From an uncultured Hyphomicrobiales bacterium (GTDB taxonomy: Bacteria; Pseudomonadota; Alphaproteobacteria; Rhizobiales; Beijerinckiaceae): a stretch of DNA of 45,180 nt. A model generated the notes under the pieces. That model was given only the letters and a program-made list of their open reading frames with translations, made no database searches and was not told the origin of the DNA. The stretch lies in contig CAIKAR010000032.1 of NCBI GenBank assembly GCA_903825465.1, positions 1 through 45,180 of the forward strand, given 5' to 3'. Made by a program: the position numbers and the translations under genes. Positions 16,274-23,848 of this stretch are shown piece after piece; the stretch's first letter is position 1; every line of letters starts with the position of its first letter.

Positions 16274-17278
16274 TTATTTATAGATCGCGGTCGCCAAATC
16301 CAGCATTTGCTGCTGCGTGTCCGGCTCGATGGTGCCCATGAATTTCGCCTTCGCCATCGGCCGCGCCTCCGCCGGCAGCGCGCTGTCGGCGCCCTTGATC
16401 ACCGGCAGCACGCCGAACCCGGCGACGCGCTTCTGGTTCTCGTCCGAGAGATAATACTCGATGAACAGCCGCGCGGCGTTGGGATGCGGCGCGTTCTTCA
16501 ACTCGGCGAGGTCGAGGCGCACATAAGGCACGCCCTCGACGGGCGTGACGAGGCGCAGCGGCAAGCCGCGCAGACCCGTCAGATCGGAAGCCACCTGCGA
16601 CATGTAGATCGGATATTCGCCGCGCGCGACGCGGCGCTCGGCCTCGCCGACGTCGTGGGAAAGCACGATGTCGTTCAACGCGAGCTTGCGATGGAACCCT
16701 TCGCCGAGCGTCGCGGTTGTCGCGGAAAAGATCGTGTTGCCACCGCCCGCCGCGCGCATGTCGTCGGCGAGGATCTTCCCCTTCCATTTCGGATCGGTCA
16801 GATCGACCCAGCCCTTGGGCTGCGCCTCCGGCGTCAGCATGGTCGAGTTGACCGAAATCGCGTAGGCGGCGATGAACGAGCCGATTTGCCGGGGCTGCGC
16901 CGGCTGCCCGTCGATAAGGTCGGCCGCGGCGGCGATGGCGCCCATGTCCTGAACATTCCCCGCCCTGTCGAAGCGGGTGATCGAGGCCTGTCCGTGTTGC
17001 ACGACATCGCCGAGAAAGCGGCCCGAAGCCTGTTCGACGCGCACGCGCTCGTTCATTTCGTTGGCGCGCACGTTCAGCAATTCGACGGGGATGCCGAACG
17101 TCTTCTCAAATCCCTCCTTCACCGCCGCGTGCATCCGCGGCGTGACGTAGGATGTGTAGAAGACGAGCTTGCCCTCCTTCTTCGCGGCGTCGATCAGCGC
17201 CTTGTCGATGTCGCGCGCGCCGGCGGGCGCGGCGAAAAAGAGCCCGGCGAGAGCGGCGAGCAGCGGTTTCGATGTCAT
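16274..17278 (-). CDS. ABC transporter substrate-binding protein, Fe(III)/family 1 type
   Basis: A 334-residue exported protein with a short signal peptide (MTSKPLLAALAGLFFAAPAGA). The fold matches iron(III)-type extracellular binding proteins: KEGKLVFYTSYVTPRMHAAV, WVDLTDPKWKGKILADDM and HPNAARLFIEYYLSDENQ are typical. The start at 17278 is preferred because AGGGGG lies 6-7 bases upstream; the ATG at 17284 overlaps that site. No permease or ATPase of this class is nearby. Whether the ligand is iron or a small organic acid cannot be told. It lies between panB and the MetE-like gene. Confidence 0.85.
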   Translation of the reverse strand: MTSKPLLAALAGLFFAAPAGARDIDKALIDAAKKEGKLVFYTSYVTPRMHAAVKEGFEKTFGIPVELLNVRANEMNERVRVEQASGRFLGDVVQHGQASITRFDRAGNVQDMGAIAAAADLIDGQPAQPRQIGSFIAAYAISVNSTMLTPEAQPKGWVDLTDPKWKGKILADDMRAAGGGNTIFSATTATLGEGFHRKLALNDIVLSHDVGEAERRVARGEYPIYMSQVASDLTGLRGLPLRLVTPVEGVPYVRLDLAELKNAPHPNAARLFIEYYLSDENQKRVAGFGVLPVIKGADSALPAEARPMAKAKFMGTIEPDTQQQMLDLATAIYK

Positions 17279-17303
17279 GTCCATCCCCCTTTAATTGACG
17301 CGC

Positions 17304-18119
17304 TCAATAGCCGTGCTCGGCGGCCGGAAAGCTTCCGTCCTTCACCGCCGCCACATAGGCGTTGACCGCGCCTTCGACGGTGCCGGTGCCGGGAATGAAG
17401 TCGCGCACAAAGCGCGGCCGCTTGCCGGGCGAAACGCCGATCATGTCGTGCAGCACCAGCACCTGTCCGTTGCACGAGGGGCCGGCGCCGATGCCGATCG
17501 TCGCGCAGGTCTTCATCGATTTCGTGACCTCGGCCGCGACGTCCGACGGCGTCATCTCGATCACCATCATCGCCGCGCCCGCCTGCTCCAGCGCCAGCGC
17601 GTCGGCCTTCAGCGCCGCGGCCGCGGCCGCGCCCTTGCCCTGCACGCGGTAGCCGCCCAGTTGATGCACCGCCTGCGGCGTCAGCCCGATGTGCGCGCAC
17701 ACCGGAACTCCGCGCTCGACGAGAAAGCGCACGGTGTCGGCCATGTATTCGCCGCCCTCCAGCTTCACCATCTGGGCGCCGGCCGCGAGCAGCCGCGCGG
17801 CGTTGCGCATCGCCTGCTCGCGCGATTCCTGATAGGCGCCGAAGGGCATGTCGGTGACGAGGAACGAGCGCCGCATGCCGCGGAAGACGCATTCTGTGTG
17901 GTAAACCATGTGCTCCAGCGTCACCGGCAGCGTCGTGGCGTGGCCCTGCACGACGTTGCCGAGCGAATCCCCCACGAGGATCGCGTCGACGCCGCAGCGG
18001 TCGAACACCGAGGCGAAGCTGGCGTCGTAGCAGGTCAGCATGGCGATTTTTTCGCCGCTGTCGCGCAGCCGCGCGATGTCGCCGAGTTTGCGCGGCCGGG
18101 CGTCTTCGAGATAAGCCAT
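17304..18119 (-). CDS. panB: 3-methyl-2-oxobutanoate hydroxymethyltransferase
   Basis: A 271-residue cytoplasmic enzyme that makes ketopantoate from 2-oxoisovalerate and methylene-tetrahydrofolate, first step of pantothenate and CoA synthesis. Landmarks are [10 protein letters not shown], the metal-binding [30 protein letters not shown] and [20 protein letters not shown]. Full family length. AGGAAAGG lies before the ATG. It follows panC by 14 bases, so the two form one unit in the order panC-panB. Confidence 0.97.
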   Translation of the reverse strand: MAYLEDARPRKLGDIARLRDSGEKIAMLTCYDASFASVFDRCGVDAILVGDSLGNVVQGHATTLPVTLEHMVYHTECVFRGMRRSFLVTDMPFGAYQESREQAMRNAARLLAAGAQMVKLEGGEYMADTVRFLVERGVPVCAHIGLTPQAVHQLGGYRVQGKGAAAAAALKADALALEQAGAAMMVIEMTPSDVAAEVTKSMKTCATIGIGAGPSCNGQVLVLHDMIGVSPGKRPRFVRDFIPGTGTVEGAVNAYVAAVKDGSFPAAEHGY

Positions 18120-18133
18120 GGATCAGCCTTTCC

Positions 18134-18991
18134 TCAGCCGTCAACCGCGATGTTGTCGATCAACCGCGTCCGCCCCATGCGCGCCGCGGCGAGAAGGCGC
18201 AACTCGCCGGGGGCTTGACCGGGCAGCGCCGGCGCCAGCGTGCGGGCGTCGCGCAGTTCGAGGTAGTCGATGACGAAGCCCGCGCCGCAGATCGACGCCG
18301 CCGCCTCGCGCACGGCTTCCAGCCTGTCCTCGCCGTCGCGGACGCGCCGCGCCGCCCATTGCATGGATTGGTTGAGATGCGCGGCGAACTTGCGCTGGCG
18401 CTCGTCGAGATAGACGTTGCGGCTCGACAGCGCGAGGCCGTCCGCCTCGCGCAGCGTCGGCGCGCCGACGATGTCCACGGGAATGTCGAGGTCGCGAACC
18501 ATCTGGCGGATCACCGCGAGTTGCTGAAAGTCCTTTTCGCCAAAAACCGCGGCGTCGGGCGACGCTTGCAGCAGCAGCTTGGCGACGATGGTGGCGACGC
18601 CCTGAAAATGCGTGGGTCGAAACTTGTCTTCCAGCCCCGCGGCGGCCGGGCCGCCAAGCGTCACCGTCGTGGCGAAGCCGGGCGGATACATCTCGGCCTC
18701 GCCGGGGTGGAACACCGCGTCGGCGCCGACGGAAGCGATCGCCGCGAGGTCGGCCTCCAGCGAGCGGGGATAGCGCGCGAAATCCTCCGTTGGCCCGAAT
18801 TGCGTCGGGTTGACGAAGATCGACACGACTACCCGTTCGCAGCGGGCGCGGGCGAGCTTCACCAGCGCGATATGCCCCGCGTGCAGGGCGCCCATGGTCG
18901 GCACAATCGCGACGGTCCCGCCGGCGGCCCGCCATTGGCGGATGCGTTGGCGAAGCGCGGAAACGGTGGCGAGGACTTCGGGCTGGCTCAT
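18134..18991 (-). CDS. panC: pantoate-beta-alanine ligase
   Basis: A 285-residue enzyme that joins pantoate and beta-alanine with ATP to give pantothenate. Nucleotidyltransferase motifs are clear: PTMGALHAGHIALVK (the HxGH box), FVNPTQFG, VFGEKDFQQL and ALSSRNVYLD. The ATG at 18991 (MSQPEVLATV) is chosen over an upstream in-frame TTG. The next gene, panB, completes the pantothenate pair. Confidence 0.96.
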   Translation of the reverse strand: MSQPEVLATVSALRQRIRQWRAAGGTVAIVPTMGALHAGHIALVKLARARCERVVVSIFVNPTQFGPTEDFARYPRSLEADLAAIASVGADAVFHPGEAEMYPPGFATTVTLGGPAAAGLEDKFRPTHFQGVATIVAKLLLQASPDAAVFGEKDFQQLAVIRQMVRDLDIPVDIVGAPTLREADGLALSSRNVYLDERQRKFAAHLNQSMQWAARRVRDGEDRLEAVREAAASICGAGFVIDYLELRDARTLAPALPGQAPGELRLLAAARMGRTRLIDNIAVDG

Positions 18992-19141
18992 GCCGGGCTT
19001 TTTCAACTGAAACGCGGCGCGCCGCAAGACGCCTTTGGTTTGGGTGCCGGTGGTTCGGGCGCCCGGAGCAAGGTTTTCGCGGAACGATCCCTCGGCCCGC
19101 CGCGTTGCGCCGGGGATGAAACCGGCAAGCGAGGGACCGCC

Positions 19142-19354
19142 ATGAGCGAATCACCGAAGAACGAACATCGAGATCAGAACCAGGGCGAAGGCAACATCGA
19201 CGCCGCCCGCCGGTTCGACGCGGCCGAGCGGAAGTTCGTCGAGAGCGGCAAGGTCGAGAAAGCCGCCAGCGACGCGCTGCGGGCCGTCGAAGGCCCGGAA
19301 AAAGCCGAACTGAAAAAGGCGGAAGACGCGGGCCGCGCCCACGCCAAATCGTGA
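19142..19354 (+). CDS. small hydrophilic protein, unknown function
   Basis: A 70-residue protein beginning MSESPKNEHRDQNQGEGN, with GCGAGGG about 8 bases upstream. It has no membrane segment or signal peptide and is very rich in Lys, Glu, Asp and Ala; residues 22-68 would form charged amphipathic helices. I do not recognise a family. It is alone on the plus strand between panC and treZ. A real gene is supported by the ribosome site and by the sensible charged composition, but this is modest evidence. Confidence 0.6.
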   Translation: MSESPKNEHRDQNQGEGNIDAARRFDAAERKFVESGKVEKAASDALRAVEGPEKAELKKAEDAGRAHAKS

Positions 19355-19389
19355 CCGCCAAATCGTGACGAGCGCCCGGCGGGCCGTCC

Positions 19390-21240
19390 TCACGCCGCCG
19401 GCTCCTCCACGCTCCATCGCACGGCCCACGGGCCAAGGCCGCACGGGCCGAAGTCGCCTTGGGCGTCGATATTGACGCTCCATAGCTCGCGTCCGCGGCA
19501 TTCCACCCCGGCGCGGGCGCGGTCGTCGAGGTTCGCCAGCAATTCCAGCAGCGATCCGTCGCCGAGGCGCCATCGAACCCGCAGCGCGCCGGACGGAAGT
19601 ATCTCGTAAGAACCACTGAAACCACCCGTCGCCGCGTTGCGAGGCGCGATTTCCGCGTGGCGGATGGACAGCAGCCGCGCGTACATGCGCATCCAGTCCG
19701 CGTGTTCGCCCGCGTCCTTCTCCGACCAGTCCAGCTTGGACGTCAGGAACGTCTCCCGCGCGGTTGGATCGGGCAATTCCGTGTCGGTGGCGGAGGCGTG
19801 CTCGAACCACTCGCTGAATTCACCGGCGCGGCCTTCCCGGATGGAGGCCGCCAATTCCTCTTTCACGTCGGCGAAATAGTGAAAAGGGCGCGCGCTGCCC
19901 CATTCCTCGCCCATGAACAGCAGCGGCGTGTGAGGCGAGAGCAGATGGATCGCCGAGATCGCGCGAACAGCTTCGGGTTTCGCCAGCGCGGCGATCCGCT
20001 CGCCGAACGGGCGGTTGCCGATCTGGTCGTGGTTTTGAACATAGGAAATAAAGGCCGCCGGCGGCAGATAGGCGCTTGGCTCGCCGTTGGCGCGCCCGGA
20101 CGAGGGCACCACGTCGCCCTGGTAGCAAAAACCCTCCGCGAGCGCGCGCCCGAGCTTGTCGAGGTCGCGCCCGTAATCGGCGTAGTAGCCGCGCGTTTCG
20201 CCGGTCGCGAAGCAATGCAGCGTGTTGTGGATGTCGTCGCTCCACTGCGCGGTGAAATAAAGCGGCGCTCCGCTTTCGCCGCGCTTCATCCAGCCGGCGT
20301 GGTTGCGCGGATTTTCAACGATGAGATGCGCGTCGCGGCCCGGCGTGGCGACCCTCACGCGCTCCGCCAGCTCGACAAGCAAATGCCGCTCGCTCGAATC
20401 CTTGATATGCGAGATCGAATCGAGCCGCAACCCGTCGAGCTGGAACTCCTCCAGCCAATAAAGCGCGTTGTGGATGATGAACGCGCGCACCGCGCCGCTG
20501 TTGTCGTCGTCGAAGTTCACCGCGTCGCCCCACGGCGTCTTGTGATGGCGGGTGGTGATCGGCGCGTAGCGGCCCAGATCATTCCCGTCGGGCCCGAAGT
20601 GATTGTAGACGACGTCGAGCAGCACCATCAGGCCCCGTTCGTGCGCCGCGTCCACGAAGGCCTTGAAATCGTCGGGCCGCCCATAGGCGCGCGCCGGCGC
20701 GAACAGCAGCACGCCGTCGTAGCCCCAGTCGAAACCACCGGGAAAGTCGGCGAGCGGCATCACCTCGATGGCGGTGACGCCGAGCGCGGCGAGATGGTCG
20801 AGTTTGTCGATGGCGGCGCGAAAGGTGCCCTCCGTGGTGAACGCGCCAATATGAAGTTCGTAGAGAACGGCTTCGTGCCAGGGCTTTCCGCCGTCGCCGG
20901 CGTGGCGCCATTCATAGGCGCGGGGATCGACCACCTCGCTGAAACCGTGGGGGCCGTCGGGCTGATATCGCGAGGCGGGATCGGCGCAGGTTACGCCACC
21001 CGGCAGAATGAATCGATATTGCGCGCCGGGGCCGGCGTCAGCGACATGCGCCTCGAACCAGCCGCCTCCAAGCCGCGCCATCGGCACAGGCGCCGAGCGG
21101 CCGCGAATGGAAAGGTCGACGCGGTCGCACAGTGGCGCCCAGAAATTGAACCGCGCGCCGCCCGCGTCGATCTTTGTCCCATAGGGCATTTCATGCGCGT
21201 GGGCGGCGCGCTTCACGCGCGGGAGGGCGTTGGCTGTCAT
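19390..21240 (-). CDS. treZ: malto-oligosyltrehalose trehalohydrolase
   Basis: A 616-residue GH13 enzyme that releases trehalose from maltooligosyl-trehalose. An N-terminal E-set domain (about 18-105, GARFNFWAPLCDRVDLS) precedes the barrel. The GH13 regions are visible: DVVYNHFGPDG, the nucleophile Asp in DGLRLDSISHI, the acid/base Glu in HLIVENPRNH and the third acid in YVQNHDQIGNR. TreZ-specific HEAVLYELHIGAFTTEGTF is present. Its usual partner treY and glycogen genes are absent. The last two residues before the stop are Ala. Confidence 0.95.
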   Translation of the reverse strand: MTANALPRVKRAAHAHEMPYGTKIDAGGARFNFWAPLCDRVDLSIRGRSAPVPMARLGGGWFEAHVADAGPGAQYRFILPGGVTCADPASRYQPDGPHGFSEVVDPRAYEWRHAGDGGKPWHEAVLYELHIGAFTTEGTFRAAIDKLDHLAALGVTAIEVMPLADFPGGFDWGYDGVLLFAPARAYGRPDDFKAFVDAAHERGLMVLLDVVYNHFGPDGNDLGRYAPITTRHHKTPWGDAVNFDDDNSGAVRAFIIHNALYWLEEFQLDGLRLDSISHIKDSSERHLLVELAERVRVATPGRDAHLIVENPRNHAGWMKRGESGAPLYFTAQWSDDIHNTLHCFATGETRGYYADYGRDLDKLGRALAEGFCYQGDVVPSSGRANGEPSAYLPPAAFISYVQNHDQIGNRPFGERIAALAKPEAVRAISAIHLLSPHTPLLFMGEEWGSARPFHYFADVKEELAASIREGRAGEFSEWFEHASATDTELPDPTARETFLTSKLDWSEKDAGEHADWMRMYARLLSIRHAEIAPRNAATGGFSGSYEILPSGALRVRWRLGDGSLLELLANLDDRARAGVECRGRELWSVNIDAQGDFGPCGLGPWAVRWSVEEPAA

Positions 21241-21432
21241 CGGTTTCCGCGTCGCGCGATATCGGTTTCACACTGGCGCGGCGCGAGCGCCGGCGCGCGA
21301 ATAAAACGCTGGCGCGCGCGCGGCGGTTCCCTCGCGGCCAGCGTCCGCGATCGCGTCAGCCGAGCGCTTCAACATCGTCCGGGTTCGACGTTCCCTCGTC
21401 CGTCTGCAAACAGCGTTTGAGACTGAGAAGAT

Positions 21433-21465
21433 AAAAGCCCCGCGGCCTCACGCCGTCTTGCCGCG
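21433..21465 (-). terminator. possible terminator of the arsR-SRPBCC unit
   Basis: On the minus strand, CGCGGC (21465-21460) and GCCGCG (21446-21441) can pair around a 13-base loop, followed by GGGC and TTTT. The stem overlaps the 3' end of the SRPBCC gene. The long loop makes this a moderate candidate only. Confidence 0.35.
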
Positions 21466-21915
21466 TGAATCGATGGTCCGGGCGATCGCGGGGCTGCCTG
21501 TTTCAAGCAACGATTTGAGGTTGGACAAAATCCGTGGCCATCCGCCGGACACCGCCACGATCAACTTCGAGGGCGACTGGTCGACGCTGTGCGTCACGGT
21601 CAACTTGACGGCTCCGTCGTGAGGCTCCAGCTCAAGCACGCACAGCGAATAGCCTTCGGCCTTCAGTTCGGGCTTCGACTCGTTGCGCCATTTTATCGCA
21701 AGCCGCTTTGGCGGGTCGCTCTCGACGATCTCGCCGGCGTCGCAGATTCGCCCGTCGGAGAATTGCATGTGCCACGGCGAGCCCGGCTTCCATTCGCTGA
21801 CGCAGTGCATCCCAAACCAGTATTGCTTCATGAATTCGATGTTCGTCAGGGCGTGCCAGAGTTTCTCCGGCGTCGTCCGGATGTAGGTGGTGTAAACGAA
21901 TTCGGACTTACTCAT
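21448..21915 (-). CDS. SRPBCC / AHSA1-family protein
   Basis: A 155-residue START-like fold protein of the AHSA1 group, with FVYTTYIRTTPEKLWHALT at the start, MKQYWFGMHC, PPKRLAIKW and LTVTHSVDQSP. These form a hydrophobic cavity for a small ligand; the ligand is unknown. The start overlaps the last eight bases of the ArsR gene and its GAGGAGG site lies inside that gene, so translation is coupled. ArsR-SRPBCC pairs are common and presumably form a sensor-effector unit. Confidence 0.9.
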   Translation of the reverse strand: MSKSEFVYTTYIRTTPEKLWHALTNIEFMKQYWFGMHCVSEWKPGSPWHMQFSDGRICDAGEIVESDPPKRLAIKWRNESKPELKAEGYSLCVLELEPHDGAVKLTVTHSVDQSPSKLIVAVSGGWPRILSNLKSLLETGSPAIARTIDSRGKTA

Positions 21916-22237
21916 CTTGATCCTCCTCTAACGCCTGCTTGAGATTGTGGAGCGCTTGCAGCCGGTCGCGTTCGAACGCGCCGATCCAGCGCATGTAGAT
22001 GTCGTGAATTGGAACCGGATTGAGAAAGTGCAGCTTTTCGCGGCCGCGCTTTTTCGTGACGACGACATTCGCCTCTTCGAGCAAAACAAGGTGCTTGGTC
22101 ACCGCCTGGCGGCTAATGTCGTGGCCCTCGCACAATTCGCCCAGCGTCAGCCCGCCCCGTTCGCGCAAGCGATCGAGCAGTCGACGGCGGCTCGAATCGG
22201 CGAGGGCTTTGAACACCCTGTCTTCGTCGGCGACCAT
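21908..22237 (-). CDS. ArsR-family transcriptional regulator
   Basis: A 109-residue winged-helix repressor. The start at 22237 (MVADEDRVFKALAD) gives the family N-terminus; the longer frame to 22330 reads through the promoter. Landmarks are ALADSSRRRLLDRL, the recognition helix LCEGHDISRQAVTKHLVLLEEA and the wing VVTKKRGREKLHFLNPVPI. It lacks the ArsR metal-binding ELCVCDL cysteines, so it is probably not metal-responsive. Its predicted promoter and operator lie immediately upstream (22243-22272), with only five bases between the -10 box and the ATG. Confidence 0.92.
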   Translation of the reverse strand: MVADEDRVFKALADSSRRRLLDRLRERGGLTLGELCEGHDISRQAVTKHLVLLEEANVVVTKKRGREKLHFLNPVPIHDIYMRWIGAFERDRLQALHNLKQALEEDQDE

Positions 22238-22242
22238 GAAGC

Positions 22243-22272
22243 ACAATAAGCAACCTTTTGGTTGCATGTCAA
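22243..22272 (-). promoter_or_regulatory. arsR promoter with operator inside the spacer
   Basis: Reading the minus strand, TTGACA (22272-22267) and TATTGT (22248-22243) are separated by 18 bases. The inverted repeat GCAACC-AAAA-GGTTGC (22265-22250) fills that spacer almost exactly. This is a textbook place for an autorepressor operator. The -10 box ends five bases before the arsR ATG, so transcription would begin at or next to the start codon, predicting a leaderless or nearly leaderless mRNA. Confidence 0.75.
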
Positions 22273-22328
22273 GCGCCGATTTGAGTTGCCCGCCCCCGCG
22301 GGGCGCGGGAGACGCCTGGTCGCAAGAC

Positions 22329-22364
22329 AAAAAGACCCGGCGGCCATCACGGCGCGCCGGGTCT
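22329..22364 (-). terminator. intrinsic terminator of the small membrane protein gene
   Basis: A perfect 10-bp stem (arms AGACCCGGCG at 22333-22342 and CGCCGGGTCT at 22355-22364, 12-base loop) is followed on the minus strand by TTTTT. It lies about 46 bases after the stop of the 22410-22688 gene and upstream of the arsR promoter. Confidence 0.8.
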
Positions 22365-22372
22365 AGTTAACC

Positions 22373-22398
22373 ATCCCGCGGGGGGGGGGAAGCGGGAT
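22373..22398. repeat. hairpin enclosing a run of ten G
   Basis: ATCCCGC (22373-22379) and GCGGGAT (22392-22398) are inverted repeats; the loop is G10 (22380-22389) plus AA. It sits 12 bases past the stop of the 22410-22688 gene. Homopolymer runs this long are prone to slippage and to sequencing error. Confidence 0.6.
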
Positions 22399-22409
22399 TG
22401 GTGATCTGT

Positions 22410-22688
22410 TTACTCGGCGCATTCCACGGTTTGGAACAGCCGGACCTTTCCATCGGGCCCCGTCGCCCGCCGCGTCAAACGAACGCAGTCCTCGTCATCG
22501 TCGCCATAGGCCCGCGCGATCTGGACGCCCTTGGCTATCGTCAACGGGCGCAACGTTGTTTTGCTGATCTGTTGAGGCGACACCGCGATCGCGGCCACCG
22601 CTGTTCCAGCGCCAATCGCGATCACCGCGACACCGGCCAGGATGGTGTTGATGATTTCGCCGCGGAAGAACTTGTCGGTCTTGCTCAT
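22410..22688 (-). CDS. small single-span membrane protein, unknown
   Basis: A 92-residue protein starting at ATG 22688 with GGAGG about 8 bases upstream (GTG at 22691 is an alternative). A short charged N-terminus is followed by one hydrophobic helix (about 13-36, IINTILAGVAVIAIGAG and on). The remaining 55 residues would lie in the periplasm and contain an acidic cluster (GDDDED) and two cysteines about 21 residues apart, near the middle and the extreme C-terminus, which could form a disulfide. I do not recognise a family. It has its own terminator. Confidence 0.7.
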   Translation of the reverse strand: MSKTDKFFRGEIINTILAGVAVIAIGAGTAVAAIAVSPQQISKTTLRPLTIAKGVQIARAYGDDDEDCVRLTRRATGPDGKVRLFQTVECAE

Positions 22689-22728
22689 CACGTTCGCCTC
22701 CTCGATTAGGACGCTGAAACCTTAACTT

Positions 22729-22755
22729 GGGCCACCAACACTTGGTGTGTGGCCC
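22729..22755. repeat. hairpin in the leader between divergent genes
   Basis: GGGCCAC (22729-22735) pairs with GTGGCCC (22749-22755), and inside it CACCAA (22733-22738) pairs with TTGGTG (22742-22747). The two stems are alternatives that share bases. It lies 41-67 bases upstream of the small membrane protein start, so it could be an operator or part of its 5' leader. Confidence 0.5.
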
Positions 22756-22867
22756 CGCACACCGCAATCCCCCCAACAACGCGTCGGGGCGGCAATGGTT
22801 TCACATAGCGCGGCGAAATCCCGTTTCGACCTTGACGCCGGCCGCGCCAACGCGCATCGCCCGCGCC

Positions 22868-23839
22868 ATGAAACCCGCCGTGGCGTCGTCTAGCGCGCGT
22901 TCTTCCGGCGACCTGATCGCCGACCGCCGCTTCGCCTGGGGCGAAGCGTCCGCGCGCGAGGGCGATTTCGCCGCCGCCGTGGATTTGTTCGCGCAGACCC
23001 TCGAAATCACGCCCCAATGGGCGCCTTGTTGGCTGGCGCTTGGCGAGGCGCGCGGCAAACTTGGCGATATCGACGGCGCGCGGGACGCCTTCGCCCGCGC
23101 CGCCGCGATCGACGTCAATGGCGATCTGGGGGGTGGCCTGCGGCTCGCCGCGCTCGGCTTCGCGCCCGCGCCCGATTGCGCGCCAGCCGCCTATGTGCGC
23201 GACCTTTTCGACCAATACGCCGGACGTTTCGACCAACATCTGGTCGGGGCGCTCGGCTATCGCGGGCCCGAGGTGTTGCGCGAGGCGGTCGACCGGGTTT
23301 GCTGGCGGCGCGCGCAAGGCCCTGAATTCCAAGCCCCGGAATTCCAAGGCCCCCAATTCACGTTGATGCTTGATCTTGGCTGCGGCACAGGGCTCGCGGC
23401 GCGGGCGTTCACACCTTTGGCCGCGGCCATCGAAGGCGTCGATCTCTCCGGGGAGATGATCGCCGAAGCCGCGAAGACGGGCCTTTACGCAAAGCTTGAG
23501 GCGGCTGGGCTGGTTGAGTTTTTACAACTGCGCGCGCCCGCCGCGGCGGACCTCGCGATCGCCGCGGATGTGTTCGTTTACATGGGCGATCTCGCGCCCG
23601 CGTTCCAGGCCTGCGCCCGGGCGCTCGCGTCCGGCGGATTGTTCGCCTTCACGACGCAACGCGCGGAAGGCGGCGGCTGGCGCGTCGGCGCCGATCTCCG
23701 CTACGCGCATTCGGAGGCTTATCTGCGCGAAGTCGCGGCGGCGGCTGGATTCGACGTTGCCTCGCTCGAGCCGGTTTCGACGCGCAGGGACGCGGGCCTC
23801 GATGTGCCGGGACTGGCGTGTGTTCTGGAGCGGACCTAA
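22868..23839 (+). CDS. TPR-containing SAM-dependent methyltransferase
   Basis: A 323-residue protein of the predicted TPR methyltransferase type (COG4976-like). Residues about 17-75 form TPR-like helices (ARGEDFAAAVDLFAQTLEI-type repeats); the methyltransferase domain has motif I LMLDLGCGTGLAARAF (around 165-180), then GVDLSGEMIAEA and an AIAADVFVYMGDL motif. Substrate unknown. The ATG at 22868 is preferred over the longer frame. An in-frame 15-bp repeat (23319-23360), encoding GPEFQ-APEFQ-GPQFT, sits just before motif I and looks inserted. The helicase gene follows after 9 bases. Confidence 0.87.
   Translation: MKPAVASSSARSSGDLIADRRFAWGEASAREGDFAAAVDLFAQTLEITPQWAPCWLALGEARGKLGDIDGARDAFARAAAIDVNGDLGGGLRLAALGFAPAPDCAPAAYVRDLFDQYAGRFDQHLVGALGYRGPEVLREAVDRVCWRRAQGPEFQAPEFQGPQFTLMLDLGCGTGLAARAFTPLAAAIEGVDLSGEMIAEAAKTGLYAKLEAAGLVEFLQLRAPAAADLAIAADVFVYMGDLAPAFQACARALASGGLFAFTTQRAEGGGWRVGADLRYAHSEAYLREVAAAAGFDVASLEPVSTRRDAGLDVPGLACVLERT
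23319..23360 (+). repeat. in-gene 15-bp tandem repeat (GAATTCC type)
   Basis: Three copies with a 15-bp period carry the cores GAATTCC at 23324 and 23339 and a degenerate CAATTCA at 23354. They keep the reading frame and encode GPEFQ, APEFQ and GPQFT in the linker of the methyltransferase. The reverse strand matches the 5150-5183 hairpin closely (GGCCCTGAA...GATTCCAAGGCC). Confidence 0.8.
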
Positions 23840-23848
23840 AGTCCGCCC

